Source: Streptomyces bungoensis (GTDB lineage: Bacteria > Actinomycetota > Actinomycetes > Streptomycetales > Streptomycetaceae). Taken from it: a stretch of 64,000 nucleotides of DNA. The first letter of the stretch is position 1. Each line of letters begins with the position of its first letter. The position numbers and the translations under genes were made by a program. This document shows positions 41,441-49,657 of the stretch, piece by piece. The notes below the pieces were generated by a model that worked only from the letters and a program-made list of their open reading frames with translations, did not search any database and was not told the DNA's origin. The stretch is from contig NZ_KQ948852.1 of NCBI RefSeq assembly GCF_001514215.1, forward strand, positions 12,292 to 76,291, in the 5' to 3' direction.

Positions 41441-42124
41441 TCAGGCGTCGGCGGTGCGGCACTCCGGGTGGCCCCAGCCCTTCGCGTTCTTGGCGATGGA
41501 CTCGCCGGCCGCGTAGGAGCGGCCGCACTGGCAGCGGCCGGCGAACTTCGCCTTCAGGGTGCGCGCGGAGTCTCCGCCGCCGGTGCGGCGGGCCGGGGCC
41601 TTCCGGCGCGGCGCCCGGGCGGCGGGGGTGTCCGGCGAGGCCGGGGGCTCCGGGGAGCCGAGCGCGCTGCCGGCCGCTTCCTGCACCGAGGCGGCCTGGC
41701 TGGCGGCGCGGTCGGCGAAGTCGTTCAGCGGGTCGCCGTCCACCTGGTGGGCGGGCACGTAGCGGAACTCCACGGAGCGGCCGTCGAGCAGTTCGTCGAT
41801 GCGGACCACCAGTTCCTGGTTGGCGACCGGCTTCCCGGCGGCCGTCTTCCAGCCGTTGCGCTTCCAGCCGGGCAGCCAGGCGGTGACGGCCTTCATCGCG
41901 TACTGGGAGTCCATCCGGATCTCCAGGGGGACGCCCGGGTCGACGGACTCCAGGAGCCGCTCCAGGGCGGTGAGTTCGGCGACGTTGTTGGTGGCCCGGC
42001 CGAGCGGGCCCGACTCCCAGCGGGCCGGGTTCCGCTCGTCGTCCGAGACCACCCATGCCCAGCCGGCCGGTCCCGGGTTGCCCTTCGAAGCCCCGTCGCA
42101 CGCGGCCACCACACGTTCACGCAT
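41441..42124 (-). CDS. Ribonuclease HI with C-terminal zinc-ribbon-like tail
   Basis: A 227-residue protein. Residues 1-135 form an RNase HI domain that would cleave the RNA strand of RNA-DNA hybrids; active-site acids are D10 (AACDGASKGNPGP), Glu in TNNVAELTALE, Asp in RMDSQYAMKAV and Asp in LNDFADRAAS. After a Pro/Ala linker the last 40 residues contain FAGRCQCGRSYAAGESIAKNA and GWGHPEC, a putative zinc ribbon that is not found in standard RnhA. Start taken at ATG 42124, with 42136 as alternative. Such C-terminal fusions occur in Streptomyces. Confidence 0.9.
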   Translation of the reverse strand: MRERVVAACDGASKGNPGPAGWAWVVSDDERNPARWESGPLGRATNNVAELTALERLLESVDPGVPLEIRMDSQYAMKAVTAWLPGWKRNGWKTAAGKPVANQELVVRIDELLDGRSVEFRYVPAHQVDGDPLNDFADRAASQAASVQEAAGSALGSPEPPASPDTPAARAPRRKAPARRTGGGDSARTLKAKFAGRCQCGRSYAAGESIAKNAKGWGHPECRTADA

Positions 42125-42170
42125 GCGCCCGATCATGCCACGGCCGGGCAGGTGGCCGGTCCGGGGCCGG

Positions 42171-42965
42171 TCAGACGTCCCTGACCTTGGGCATCTCGCC
42201 CGCGGTGGTCGTGACGTCGATCACCGAGAACTGCGCGCCCTGCGGGTCGCTCAGCGCCGCGAACCGGCCGAAGGGGCTGCTCATCGGGCCGAAGCGGAGG
42301 ACTCCGCCGAGCCCGGTCGCCCGGGCCACGGCCTCGTCGCAGTCCGCGACGGTGAAGTACACGTTGATGTACGACGGCACCTCGGGCGGGAAGTCGTCGG
42401 TCATCCGCATCCGGCCGAGGACGGTCTTCTCACCGACGTCGAACATCCGGAAGTCGACCGCGTCGTCCTCGATCTCCTTCGCCCGGTACGGGAAGACGGC
42501 GGTGAGGAAGGTGTCGGCCTTCTCCGGTTCGCGGGTGAAGACCTCCGCCCAGCAGTAGGCGCCGGGGACCGCCGTCGCCTCGAAGCCCTCGTGGGTGCCC
42601 GCCTGCCACAGGCCGAACACCGCTCCGCTGGGCTCGCGGGCCAGGCACAGGGTGCCGAGGTCGCCGACCCGCATCGGCTCCATGAGCACTTCGCCGCCGT
42701 TGTCCCGGATCCGCCGCGCGGTCGCGGCCGCGTCCGGCGTGGCGAAGTACAGGCACCACTGCGACTGCCCCGTCTCGCCGGGCATGGGCGGCACGACGGC
42801 GGCCACCGCGCGGCCGTCGGCGTACGCCTGCGTGTAGTTGCCGTACTCGGGCGACGAGTCCCCGAACGTCCAGCCGAGGACGTCGCCGTAGAAGGTCTTG
42901 GCGGCCTCGACGTCGCCGAACATCGCGTCGGCCCAGCAGGGGGTTCCCTCAGGTTGCACGGCCAT
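42171..42965 (-). CDS. VOC family protein, two glyoxalase-like domains
   Basis: A 264-residue protein with two vicinal-oxygen-chelate domains (about 8-125 and 138-255). Each begins CWADAMFGDVEAAKTFYGDVLGW or CWAEVFTREPEKADTFLTAVF, typical of the CFP32/glyoxalase-like proteins of actinobacteria. Metal-binding His/Glu positions are incomplete, so it may bind rather than transform its ligand. Function unknown; related genes are linked to antibiotic or aldehyde resistance. Confidence 0.9.
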   Translation of the reverse strand: MAVQPEGTPCWADAMFGDVEAAKTFYGDVLGWTFGDSSPEYGNYTQAYADGRAVAAVVPPMPGETGQSQWCLYFATPDAAATARRIRDNGGEVLMEPMRVGDLGTLCLAREPSGAVFGLWQAGTHEGFEATAVPGAYCWAEVFTREPEKADTFLTAVFPYRAKEIEDDAVDFRMFDVGEKTVLGRMRMTDDFPPEVPSYINVYFTVADCDEAVARATGLGGVLRFGPMSSPFGRFAALSDPQGAQFSVIDVTTTAGEMPKVRDV

Positions 42966-43114
42966 GGCCCGGCCCCTCTCGGTCGGACGGTACGTCCCGG
43001 CACCTCACGCTAGTCATCCCGGGCCCGGCCCGCGCGCCGAAGGCGTCCCGCTGCCGGGGCCCGGTGAAAATCCCGTCGACAACGAGGGCGCCGGGGCGGT
43101 GGGATGGGCTCCCG

Positions 43115-44023
43115 ATGAGTGCCTTCGACCCCCAGCAGCCGCCCCGCATGCACGCGGACGAGCTCCTCCTCGACGCCCCGCTGGTCCACCGCCTGATCGC
43201 CCGCCGGTTCCCCGCGTGGGCGGCGCTGCCCGTGCGCCGCCTCGCCTCGTCCGGCACCGAGAACGCCATGTTCCGGCTGGGCGCCGACCTCGTCGTACGG
43301 CTCCCCCGGCGGCCCTCGGCCGTACCCGACGTGCGGCACGAACAGCGCTGGCTGCCGCGGCTCGCGCCGGTGCTGCCGGTGCCCGTGCCCGAGCCGCTGG
43401 GCGTGGGCGAGCCGGACGAGGACTTCCCGTGGCCCTGGTCCGTCTACCGCTGGCTGGAGGGCCGCAACCCCGTCGCCGGGGCGGTCGAGCGGCCGGAGCG
43501 GCTGGCCGAGGACCTCGGGGCGTTCGTGCGCGCGCTGCGCTCGATCCCCCCGCGGGACGCCCCGCCCGGCTACCGGGGCCGTCCTCTCGAGGAGCGGGAC
43601 GAGCCCACCCGCGAGGCGGTCGCCGAGCTGGGCGCACGGGTCGACGCCGGTGCCGTCACGGCCCTGTGGGAGGAGGCCCTGGAGGCCCCGGGGCACACCG
43701 GGGCGCCGGTGTGGGCCCACGGGGACCTGTCGCCGGGCAACGTGCTGGTGGACGGCGGCCGGCTCCGGGCAGTGATCGACTTCGGCACCGCCGGGGTCGG
43801 CGACCCCGCCGTGGACCTGATCGTCGCCTGGAACCTGCTGCCGGCCTCCGCCCGGGACACCTTCCGCAAGGCGGTGGGGGCCGGCGACGCGGAGTGGGCG
43901 CGCGGGCGGGGCTGGGCGCTGTCGGTCTCGCTGATCCAGCTGCCGTACTACTGGGACACCAACCCGGCGCTGGTGGAGAGCTCCCGGCACGTGATCGCCG
44001 AGATCCTCGCCGAGGCCGGGTAG
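43115..44023 (+). CDS. Aminoglycoside phosphotransferase (APH) family protein
   Basis: A 302-residue small-molecule kinase-like protein. The catalytic loop is VWAHGDLSPGNVLVDGG and the metal-binding loop is RAVIDFGTAGVGDPAVDLI, both intact. The N-terminal lobe carries SSGTENAMFRLGADLVVRLPRRP. Such proteins range from aminoglycoside or macrolide resistance enzymes to housekeeping kinases; the sequence GTENAMFRLGADLVVRLP is widespread in actinobacteria and does not prove resistance. ATG 43115 chosen; a GTG at 43064 would add 17 residues. Confidence 0.88.
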   Translation: MSAFDPQQPPRMHADELLLDAPLVHRLIARRFPAWAALPVRRLASSGTENAMFRLGADLVVRLPRRPSAVPDVRHEQRWLPRLAPVLPVPVPEPLGVGEPDEDFPWPWSVYRWLEGRNPVAGAVERPERLAEDLGAFVRALRSIPPRDAPPGYRGRPLEERDEPTREAVAELGARVDAGAVTALWEEALEAPGHTGAPVWAHGDLSPGNVLVDGGRLRAVIDFGTAGVGDPAVDLIVAWNLLPASARDTFRKAVGAGDAEWARGRGWALSVSLIQLPYYWDTNPALVESSRHVIAEILAEAG

Positions 44024-44041
44024 GTGCCCGCCGCGGGCCCG

Positions 44042-44524
44042 TTACTCCCCCGCGTACGCCTTCTCCAGCGCGGCGACGTCGAGCTTGCCCATGCCCATCA
44101 TGGCGCGGGTGGCGCGCTCCGCCTTCTCCGTGTCCGGGTCGCAGACCATGTCGATCAGCCGGTCGTAGACGACCTGCCAGGACACGCCGAAGCGGTCCTT
44201 GAGCCAGCCGCAGGGGCCGCCCTCGCCGCCGTTCTCGGTGAGCCGGCTCCAGTAGTGGTCGATCTCCTGCTGGTCGGAGCAGTGGAGCTGGAACGAGATC
44301 GCCTCGTCGAAGGTGAACTGGGGGCCGCCGTTGAGCGCGACGAACCTCTGCCCGTTGGCCGTGAACTCCACGCTCATGACCGAGCCGGCCTGTCCGGGGC
44401 TGCCCTCGGGATAGCGGCTGATCCGGCCGACGCTGGAGTTCTTGAAGACGGAGACGTAGAACTCGGCCGCCTCCTCGGCCCGGCCGTCGAACCAGAGACA
44501 GGTGGTGAATCCGTCGGTGCGCAT
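44042..44524 (-). CDS. PhnB-like VOC family protein
   Basis: A 160-residue VOC protein of the PhnB/3-demethylubiquinone-methyltransferase-like family: TTCLWFDGRAEEAAEFYVSVF at the start, FVALNGGPQFTFDEAISFQLHC in the middle and DRFGVSWQVV near residue 115. The C-terminal tail MMGMGKLDVAALEKAYAG is typical. Despite its historical name it is not a methyltransferase, and its function is unknown. It converges on the phosphotransferase gene 18 bp away. Confidence 0.9.
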   Translation of the reverse strand: MRTDGFTTCLWFDGRAEEAAEFYVSVFKNSSVGRISRYPEGSPGQAGSVMSVEFTANGQRFVALNGGPQFTFDEAISFQLHCSDQQEIDHYWSRLTENGGEGGPCGWLKDRFGVSWQVVYDRLIDMVCDPDTEKAERATRAMMGMGKLDVAALEKAYAGE

Positions 44525-44607
44525 GAGTACCTCCCGGAGCGTGGAGCACGGTCACCCGTATCGACCGGTGCTCCGCCCGGAACTCATCGGCCGGACCCTG
44601 GATTAGC

Positions 44608-44664
44608 CCGGACGGGTGACGCCCGTCCGGATCAATCCCGGGGCTGATCCGGACGGGTGACGCC
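44608..44664. repeat. Repeats and hairpin upstream of the epoxide hydrolase gene
   Basis: CCGGACGGGTGACGCC occurs at 44608-44623 and 44649-44664, a 41-bp offset. The first copy forms a perfect hairpin CCGGACGGG-TGACG-CCCGTCCGG (44608-44630). Between them lies GGATCA (44629-44634) pairing with TGATCC (44645-44650). The second copy ends 24 bp before the start codon, so this may be an operator or attenuator. Confidence 0.6.
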
Positions 44665-44687
44665 GGCCTCCCCCTAGCATCCGGATC

Positions 44688-45896
44688 ATGACCTCTTCGC
44701 CCGGCGAGAGCATCCGCCCCTTCACCCTGACGATCCCCCAGGGCGACCTGGACGACCTCTACGAACGCCTCGAGCGCACCCGCTGGCCGGCCGAGCTGCC
44801 CGGGACGGGCTGGGACTACGGCGTCCCGGCCGGCTATCTGCGGGACCTCGTCCGGTACTGGCGGCACGACTACGACTGGCGTGCGGCCGAGGCGGAGCTC
44901 AACAGGTGGCCGCAGTACACCACCACGGTCGACGGGGCGCGGGTCCACTTCGCGCACCTGCGCTCCCCGGAGCCGGACGCCACACCCCTGATCCTGACCC
45001 ACGGCTGGCCGGGCTCCGTCGTGGAGTTCCTGGACGTGGCCGGGCCGCTCGCCGACCCGGTGGCGCACGGCGGGGACCCGGCGGACGCCTTCCACGTCGT
45101 CGTGCCGGGCATCCCGGGCTTCGGGCTGTCCGGGCCCACCACCGAACCGGGCTGGGAGGCGGCCCGGGTGGCCGGTGCCTGGGTGGAGCTGATGCGCCGG
45201 CTCGGCTACGAGCGGTTCGGCGCGCAGGGCGGCGACTGGGGCGCGGCGATCTCCCGCGAGCTGGGCCGGGCCCACCCCGAGCGGGTGATCGGCGTGCACC
45301 TCAACCTGCTGCCGGGCGCGCAGGCGCTCGCGGAGCCCACCGAGGAGGAGCTGGCACCGCTCACCCCGACGGAGCGGGACAGGGCCCGCGAGTCGTGGCG
45401 CCGGTGGGAGGAGTGGTCCCGGGAGGGGACGGGGTACGCCGTCCAGCAGTCCACCCGGCCGCACACCGTCGGCTACGCCCTCCACGACTCGCCGGTCGGC
45501 CAGCTCGCCTGGATCGTCGAGAAGTTCCAGGCGTGGAGCGACTGCGCCGAGCTGCCCGAGGAGGCGGTCGACCGGGACCGGCTGCTGACCAACGTGATGC
45601 TGTACTGGCTGACCGGCACGGCCGGTTCCTCCGCCCGGATCTACTACGAGCGGGCGCACGCCGCGGACGGCACCGGCGCCCGGCCGGCCGAGCCGTCGAA
45701 GGCGCCGACCGCGCTCGCCCTGTTCCCGGCCGAGATCCAGCTCCCGCTGCGCCACCGGGCGGAGCGGACCGACAACATCGTGCGCTGGACGGAGTTCGAC
45801 CGGGGCGGGCACTTCGCGGCCATGGAGGAACCGGACCTGCTGGTCGCCGACGTCCGGGCCTTCTTCCGGCAGCTGCGGGAGCAGGGCACCGGCTGA
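44688..45896 (+). CDS. Epoxide hydrolase family protein (EHN type)
   Basis: A 402-residue alpha/beta hydrolase related to microsomal epoxide hydrolase. It has the N-terminal EHN domain (residues 10-110: LDDLYERLERTRWPAELPG, then YDWRAAEAELNRWPQYTT), the oxyanion motif THGWPGSVVEF, the nucleophile Asp in AQGGDWGAAIS and the catalytic His in RGGHFAAMEEPD. It would convert an epoxide to a vicinal diol. The repeat-rich upstream region suggests specific control. Confidence 0.92.
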   Translation: MTSSPGESIRPFTLTIPQGDLDDLYERLERTRWPAELPGTGWDYGVPAGYLRDLVRYWRHDYDWRAAEAELNRWPQYTTTVDGARVHFAHLRSPEPDATPLILTHGWPGSVVEFLDVAGPLADPVAHGGDPADAFHVVVPGIPGFGLSGPTTEPGWEAARVAGAWVELMRRLGYERFGAQGGDWGAAISRELGRAHPERVIGVHLNLLPGAQALAEPTEEELAPLTPTERDRARESWRRWEEWSREGTGYAVQQSTRPHTVGYALHDSPVGQLAWIVEKFQAWSDCAELPEEAVDRDRLLTNVMLYWLTGTAGSSARIYYERAHAADGTGARPAEPSKAPTALALFPAEIQLPLRHRAERTDNIVRWTEFDRGGHFAAMEEPDLLVADVRAFFRQLREQGTG

Positions 45897-45918
45897 CGGC
45901 GGCCGGGGACGGGGCGGC

Positions 45919-46299
45919 TCAGGCGGCCAGGCAGAGTCCCTGGTACGAGGTGTGGCGCGTGGTCCGGCGCGCCGTGCCCGCCTGCCGGGTCAGCTCGCCC
46001 TGCGCGAGCGACAGCAGCTCACCGAGGCCGAGGCCCAGGGCTCCGGCGGCGGCCGCCAGGACCTCGGAGGAGGCCTCCTTGCGGCCGCGCTCGATCTCGG
46101 ACAGGTACGGCAGGGAGATCCGGGCCTCGTCGGCGACCTCCCGGAGCGTGCGCTCCTGCGCCAGCCGCTCCCGGCGCAGCACCCCGCCGACGAGGTCGCG
46201 CCACAGCGGTTCCCCGGGCGTGGCCCGCGGGACCGGCGGAGCGGCCGGCCCGGGGCGCAGCGGGACCACACGGGCTTCGTCGCTCACCTGGTTGCTCAT
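45919..46299 (-). CDS. XRE/ClgR-like regulator ending in Leu-Ala-Ala
   Basis: A 126-residue HTH_XRE protein. The HTH (residues about 35-92) reads LVGGVLRRERLAQERTLREVADEARISLPYLSEIERGRKEASSEVL, very close to the Streptomyces ClgR/PopR type that controls Clp protease genes. The protein ends CLAA. ClgR and PopR are known to be degraded by ClpP through C-terminal Ala-Ala, and LAA is the ssrA tag end, so this protein is probably unstable by design. It is divergent from the SigB-type sigma gene, whose two promoter candidates lie in the 237-bp gap. Confidence 0.88.
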   Translation of the reverse strand: MSNQVSDEARVVPLRPGPAAPPVPRATPGEPLWRDLVGGVLRRERLAQERTLREVADEARISLPYLSEIERGRKEASSEVLAAAAGALGLGLGELLSLAQGELTRQAGTARRTTRHTSYQGLCLAA

Positions 46300-46364
46300 C
46301 CTCCTCACCTTAGGTCCCGCGGTAGCCGGACGGCGGTGTTTTCCGGCCGATGAGCGCGGCGGGC

Positions 46365-46389
46365 GCATGCGTGCCGTGCACAGGGGTAC
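46365..46389 (+). promoter_or_regulatory. SigB-type promoter P1 of the sigma gene
   Basis: GCAT (46365-46368), 15 bp, GGGTAC (46384-46389), an exact match to GNNT-N14-16-GGGTAY, about 148 bp upstream of the sigma start codon and pointing towards it. Confidence 0.55.
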
Positions 46390-46416
46390 ACGGATCGTGA
46401 GTACGTCCGCGGACAG

Positions 46417-46441
46417 GCGTGAGAGCCCGCATCGCGGGTAC
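46417..46441 (+). promoter_or_regulatory. SigB-type promoter P2 of the sigma gene
   Basis: GCGT (46417-46420), 15 bp, GGGTAC (46436-46441): a second match 52 bp downstream of P1 with the same spacing, 96 bp before the sigma start codon. Together they suggest autoregulation. Confidence 0.6.
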
Positions 46442-46536
46442 ACGGGGACACACGGCCCGGGCACAACACGGGCAGAGTTCGAACACAAGGCCGAAGAGGC
46501 AGGCGTCGAACCGTGACTTTCGTGGGAGAGGCAGCA

Positions 46537-47424
46537 ATGGACACCGCCGGGATCCGGTCGGGAGCAGGGCTCGTCGAGAAGGCCGGGCGGGACGGGACGG
46601 GCGAAGGACCACTGCCCGGTGTCGAGGACCCGGCCTCCGTCGCGCCGCGGGACGCACGGGTGCTGTCGCGGCAGTTCTTCCGCCGGCTGACCGAGCTGGA
46701 GGAGGGCACGCACGAGTACCAGTACGCACGCAACACCCTCATCGAGATGAACATGTCGCTGGTGCGGTTCGCGGCCGGGCGGTTCCGGGGCCGCGGGGAC
46801 GACATGGAGGACATCGTCCAGACCGGCATGATCGGCCTGATCAAGGCCATCGACCGGTTCGAGCTGGCGCGCGAGGTCGAGTTCACCTCCTTCGCGCTGC
46901 CGTACATCGTGGGCGAGATCAAGCGGTTCTTCCGGGACACCACCTGGGCGGTCCACGTGCCGCGCCGGCTGCAGGAGCTGCGCGTGGAGCTGGCCAAGGC
47001 GCGCGAGGAACTCTCCAGCCGGCTCGACCGCGACCCGACGGTCGCCGAGCTCGCCACGCTGATGAACATCTCCGTCAAGGAAGTGGTCGAGGCCCAGCTC
47101 GCCTCCAACGGCTACAACTCCTCGTCCCTGGACGCCGCGCTCACCGGTGACGGCCCCGAGGACGGCGAGGCCGTGCTCGCGGACTTCATCGGTGTGGAGG
47201 AGGAGGGGCTGCGGCTCGTCGAGGACTTCCACGCCCTCGCTCCGCTGATGGCCGAGCTCAGCGACCGCGACCGGCAGATCATCCACATGCGGTTCGTCGA
47301 GGAGGCCACCCAGGCGGAGATCGGGGAACGGCTCGGCTGCTCCCAGATGCACGTCTCGCGGCTGATCAAGCGGATCATCACCCGGCTGCGCCAGGGGATG
47401 CTCGGCGAACTCGGCTGCGCCTGA
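46537..47424 (+). CDS. SigB/SigF-family RNA polymerase sigma factor
   Basis: A 295-residue alternative sigma factor. Region 2 is at about residues 85-135 (MEDIVQTGMIGLIKAIDRFEL, FTSFALPYIVGEIKRFFRD), region 3 at about 145-210 and the region 4 HTH at the end (TQAEIGERLGCSQMHVSRLIKRII). ATG 46537 is preferred because GGGAGAGG lies five bases upstream; a GTG at 46513 is possible. Two SigB-type promoter matches precede it, and an RsbW-like ATPase gene with its own SigB-type promoter converges on it. It differs clearly from the sigma factor at 370-1227, so the two are paralogues, not a recent duplication. Confidence 0.95.
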   Translation: MDTAGIRSGAGLVEKAGRDGTGEGPLPGVEDPASVAPRDARVLSRQFFRRLTELEEGTHEYQYARNTLIEMNMSLVRFAAGRFRGRGDDMEDIVQTGMIGLIKAIDRFELAREVEFTSFALPYIVGEIKRFFRDTTWAVHVPRRLQELRVELAKAREELSSRLDRDPTVAELATLMNISVKEVVEAQLASNGYNSSSLDAALTGDGPEDGEAVLADFIGVEEEGLRLVEDFHALAPLMAELSDRDRQIIHMRFVEEATQAEIGERLGCSQMHVSRLIKRIITRLRQGMLGELGCA

Positions 47425-47436
47425 CACCGGCGGCCA

Positions 47437-47461
47437 CGCCCGGGCGCGGGGCACCCGGGCG
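47437..47461. terminator. Terminator after the sigma gene
   Basis: Perfect 8-bp stem CGCCCGGG / CCCGGGCG with a nine-base loop, 13 bp past the sigma stop codon in the convergent gap with the RsbW-like gene. Confidence 0.6.
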
Positions 47462-47477
47462 TACGGCCGTGGGGATC

Positions 47478-47930
47478 TCAGCCCTTCAGTTCGAACCGCG
47501 CGCACACGCGCTTGCCGACCGGGACGCGCTCCACGGTCACCTCGGTGGCGACGGCGTGGACGATCTCCAGGCCGTGCCGGCCGACGCGCTCGGGGTTCTT
47601 CGGAAACCGGCGCGGCAGGGCGGAGCTGCTGTCGTACACGGCCACGACGACCGCGGCGTCCGTGCCCTCGAGCTCCAGGATGTAGGGGCCGCTGCTGTGC
47701 TGCTCGGCGTTGGTCACCAGCTCGCTCACGACGAGCAGCAGGTCACCGTCCGTCGTGCGGTCGACGACCGCGCACCACTCGGTCCTCAGCTGCTGCAGGA
47801 ACTGGGTCGTGAAGGCCCGTGCCTCAGCGATGCATCCGGGCTCGCCGGTGTAGTGCGCCGCGCGTCGTAGCGGCTCCACGGGAACGTCGAAACCATCCGG
47901 TATCACTGCCCCGCCCAGGTGCTCGATCAT
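47478..47930 (-). CDS. RsbW-like ATP-binding protein
   Basis: A 150-residue GHKL ATPase of the anti-sigma-kinase-like group: N box LLLVVSELVTNAEQHSSG near residue 70, and G-box-like VGRHGLEIVHAVA near residue 118. It converges on the SigB-type sigma gene 53 bp away and carries a SigB-type promoter candidate upstream (47984-48008), which fits an anti-sigma feedback role, though binding is untested. ATG 47930. Confidence 0.88.
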   Translation of the reverse strand: MIEHLGGAVIPDGFDVPVEPLRRAAHYTGEPGCIAEARAFTTQFLQQLRTEWCAVVDRTTDGDLLLVVSELVTNAEQHSSGPYILELEGTDAAVVVAVYDSSSALPRRFPKNPERVGRHGLEIVHAVATEVTVERVPVGKRVCARFELKG

Positions 47931-47983
47931 GCGGTGTCTCTCTCGGAAGCCGAATCCGGCCGGTCATGGTCGCACCTGTCCTC

Positions 47984-48008
47984 GTACCCCGAGTGGGACG
48001 GAGCAGTC
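47984..48008 (-). promoter_or_regulatory. SigB-type promoter of the RsbW-like gene
   Basis: On the minus strand GACT (48008-48005), 15 bp, GGGTAC (47989-47984), matching GNNT-N14-16-GGGTAY. The -10 element is 54 bp upstream of the ATG at 47930. Confidence 0.55.
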
Positions 48009-48108
48009 CACCCGATGACGTGGGCCCGCTCACGCCCCCGACCCGACGCCGGGTGGGCCGGCACCGGACGGCCCACCCGGCGCGCGGGGTCGGCGGGCGC
48101 TGCCTAGC

Positions 48109-49407
48109 GTGACAGGTGTGAGCCCTCCGACCGCCTCCGCGCCGGCCGTAACCCGTCACGGCTGGGTCCAGGCCCTGGCGGCCGTGCTGACCGGGCTGGC
48201 CGTCATGGTCGTCCTCGCGGCGCTGGGCCTGTGGGCGGCCGGGGCGGCGGACCTGCCGGACGGTGCCTTCGCCCGGGTGGTCGTCGCGACCGTGGTGGCC
48301 GCGGTCGGCGGCAGCCTGGAGTTCTCCGGTGACGCGGGCGCCCTGGCACGGACCCGGGCCGGCCTCACGGTGATGCCCCTGTCGGTGACACTGGCCGGGG
48401 CCCTGGTGATCGGTGCGGCGTTCCTGCGGCCGTTGCGGCACCGGGCCGTCGCCTCGGCCGGGGAGCTGGCCGGCTGGGCGGCCCGGCTCGCCGTGCTGTG
48501 GCTGCTCGCGCTGATCGGGCTGGCCTTCGCCGCCCGCCAGACCTTCGCCGTCGACGTGGGCAACGGCACGCTGAGCGATCTCGCCGGTCTGTTCGGCGTC
48601 GCGCCGACGGTCGGGTTCACCACGGACGTGCCGCTGACCGTGCTGTTCGGCCTGCTGTGGCTGGCGGGCGTGCTGGTGCTGGCGCTCCTGGTCGCGCCGG
48701 GCGCGCCGCTGCCGGGCCGGCTGCTGCGGCTGCGGGAGCCGGTGCGTCCGGCGGCGCACGCGATGCTCGTGCTGCTGCTCGGATACGTCGCCCTGGGGCT
48801 GGTCCTCGCCCTGGTGGCGGCGGCGACGCGGGGGCACCCGGCCGAGACGTTCGCGCTGATCCTGCTCGGGCTGCCCAACCTGGTGTGGCTCGCGCTCTCC
48901 CTCGGGCAGGGGGCGACCTGGCACGGCCGGGTCGAGGGCCCGTTCGGGCTGCCGATGCCGCACGTGCTGGACCAGATCCTGCGCACGCCCGACGTGTCGA
49001 CCCTCAACCTGCGCACGCTCACCGCGTACGACGCGTCGATGTGGTGGCTGCTGGTCGCGGAGGTGGTGCTGGTGCCGGCGGTCGCCGTCGCGATGGCGGT
49101 GCGGTCGCCGCCCGGTGTCCGGGCCCATCAGCACGCCGTACGGCTGGCCGTAGCGCTGGCCCTGACGGTGCTCATGATCTGCCTGGTGTGCCGGATCTCG
49201 GCGCACTACGGCCTGTCCCTGCTGGGCATCGGCGATCTGGGCGGCGGTCTGTCCGGGGAGCTGTTCCTCAGACCCCGGCTGTGGGAGGCGGTGGGCCTGG
49301 GCGCGCTGTGGGGGCTGGGCGCGGGCTTCGTCGGCGCGCTGCTGGCCCGGCCGGCGCTCCGGCGCGGCGCTGCGGGCGGGGACGAGGCGGCGCCGCCGGG
49401 CGGCTAG
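48109..49407 (+). CDS. Streptophobe family integral membrane protein
   Basis: A roughly 430-residue membrane protein with about ten hydrophobic segments. The opening RHGWVQALAAVLTGLAVMVVLAALGLWAAGAADLP and the inner LPNLVWLALSLGQGATWHGRVEG and YDASMWWLLVAEVVLVPA match the Streptomyces streptophobe family, of unknown function. The start is one of the closely spaced GTG codons at 48109 or 48118; neither has a strong ribosome site. It is divergent from the RsbW-like gene. Confidence 0.85.
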   Translation: MTGVSPPTASAPAVTRHGWVQALAAVLTGLAVMVVLAALGLWAAGAADLPDGAFARVVVATVVAAVGGSLEFSGDAGALARTRAGLTVMPLSVTLAGALVIGAAFLRPLRHRAVASAGELAGWAARLAVLWLLALIGLAFAARQTFAVDVGNGTLSDLAGLFGVAPTVGFTTDVPLTVLFGLLWLAGVLVLALLVAPGAPLPGRLLRLREPVRPAAHAMLVLLLGYVALGLVLALVAAATRGHPAETFALILLGLPNLVWLALSLGQGATWHGRVEGPFGLPMPHVLDQILRTPDVSTLNLRTLTAYDASMWWLLVAEVVLVPAVAVAMAVRSPPGVRAHQHAVRLAVALALTVLMICLVCRISAHYGLSLLGIGDLGGGLSGELFLRPRLWEAVGLGALWGLGAGFVGALLARPALRRGAAGGDEAAPPGG

Positions 49408-49657
49408 CGGAGGACATGGGGGCGGCCCGCCCCGGTGGAGGCCGTGGGCCGGTCGGAGCCGGCGTCCGTCACCGTGTCGGCGTGGCCGCCGACGGAGGAC
49501 GGCGCGCAGGGCGGGTCGCGGGCGTCGGTGGCGTTCCTCGTCCGGTGGCCCGCAGCGGGGCCGTGTGGTTCTCGCGCCGGAACGGCGGGCGTCCGGTCCG
49601 GAGCTCGCGGACGGCGAAGGCGGGGCCGTGGACCTGGTGTGCGGGCCGTGGCACGTG

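Noticed and set aside
43115..44023. Aminoglycoside resistance gene
   Set aside because: The APH fold is clear, but most such Streptomyces proteins are not resistance enzymes and nothing here points to a drug substrate.
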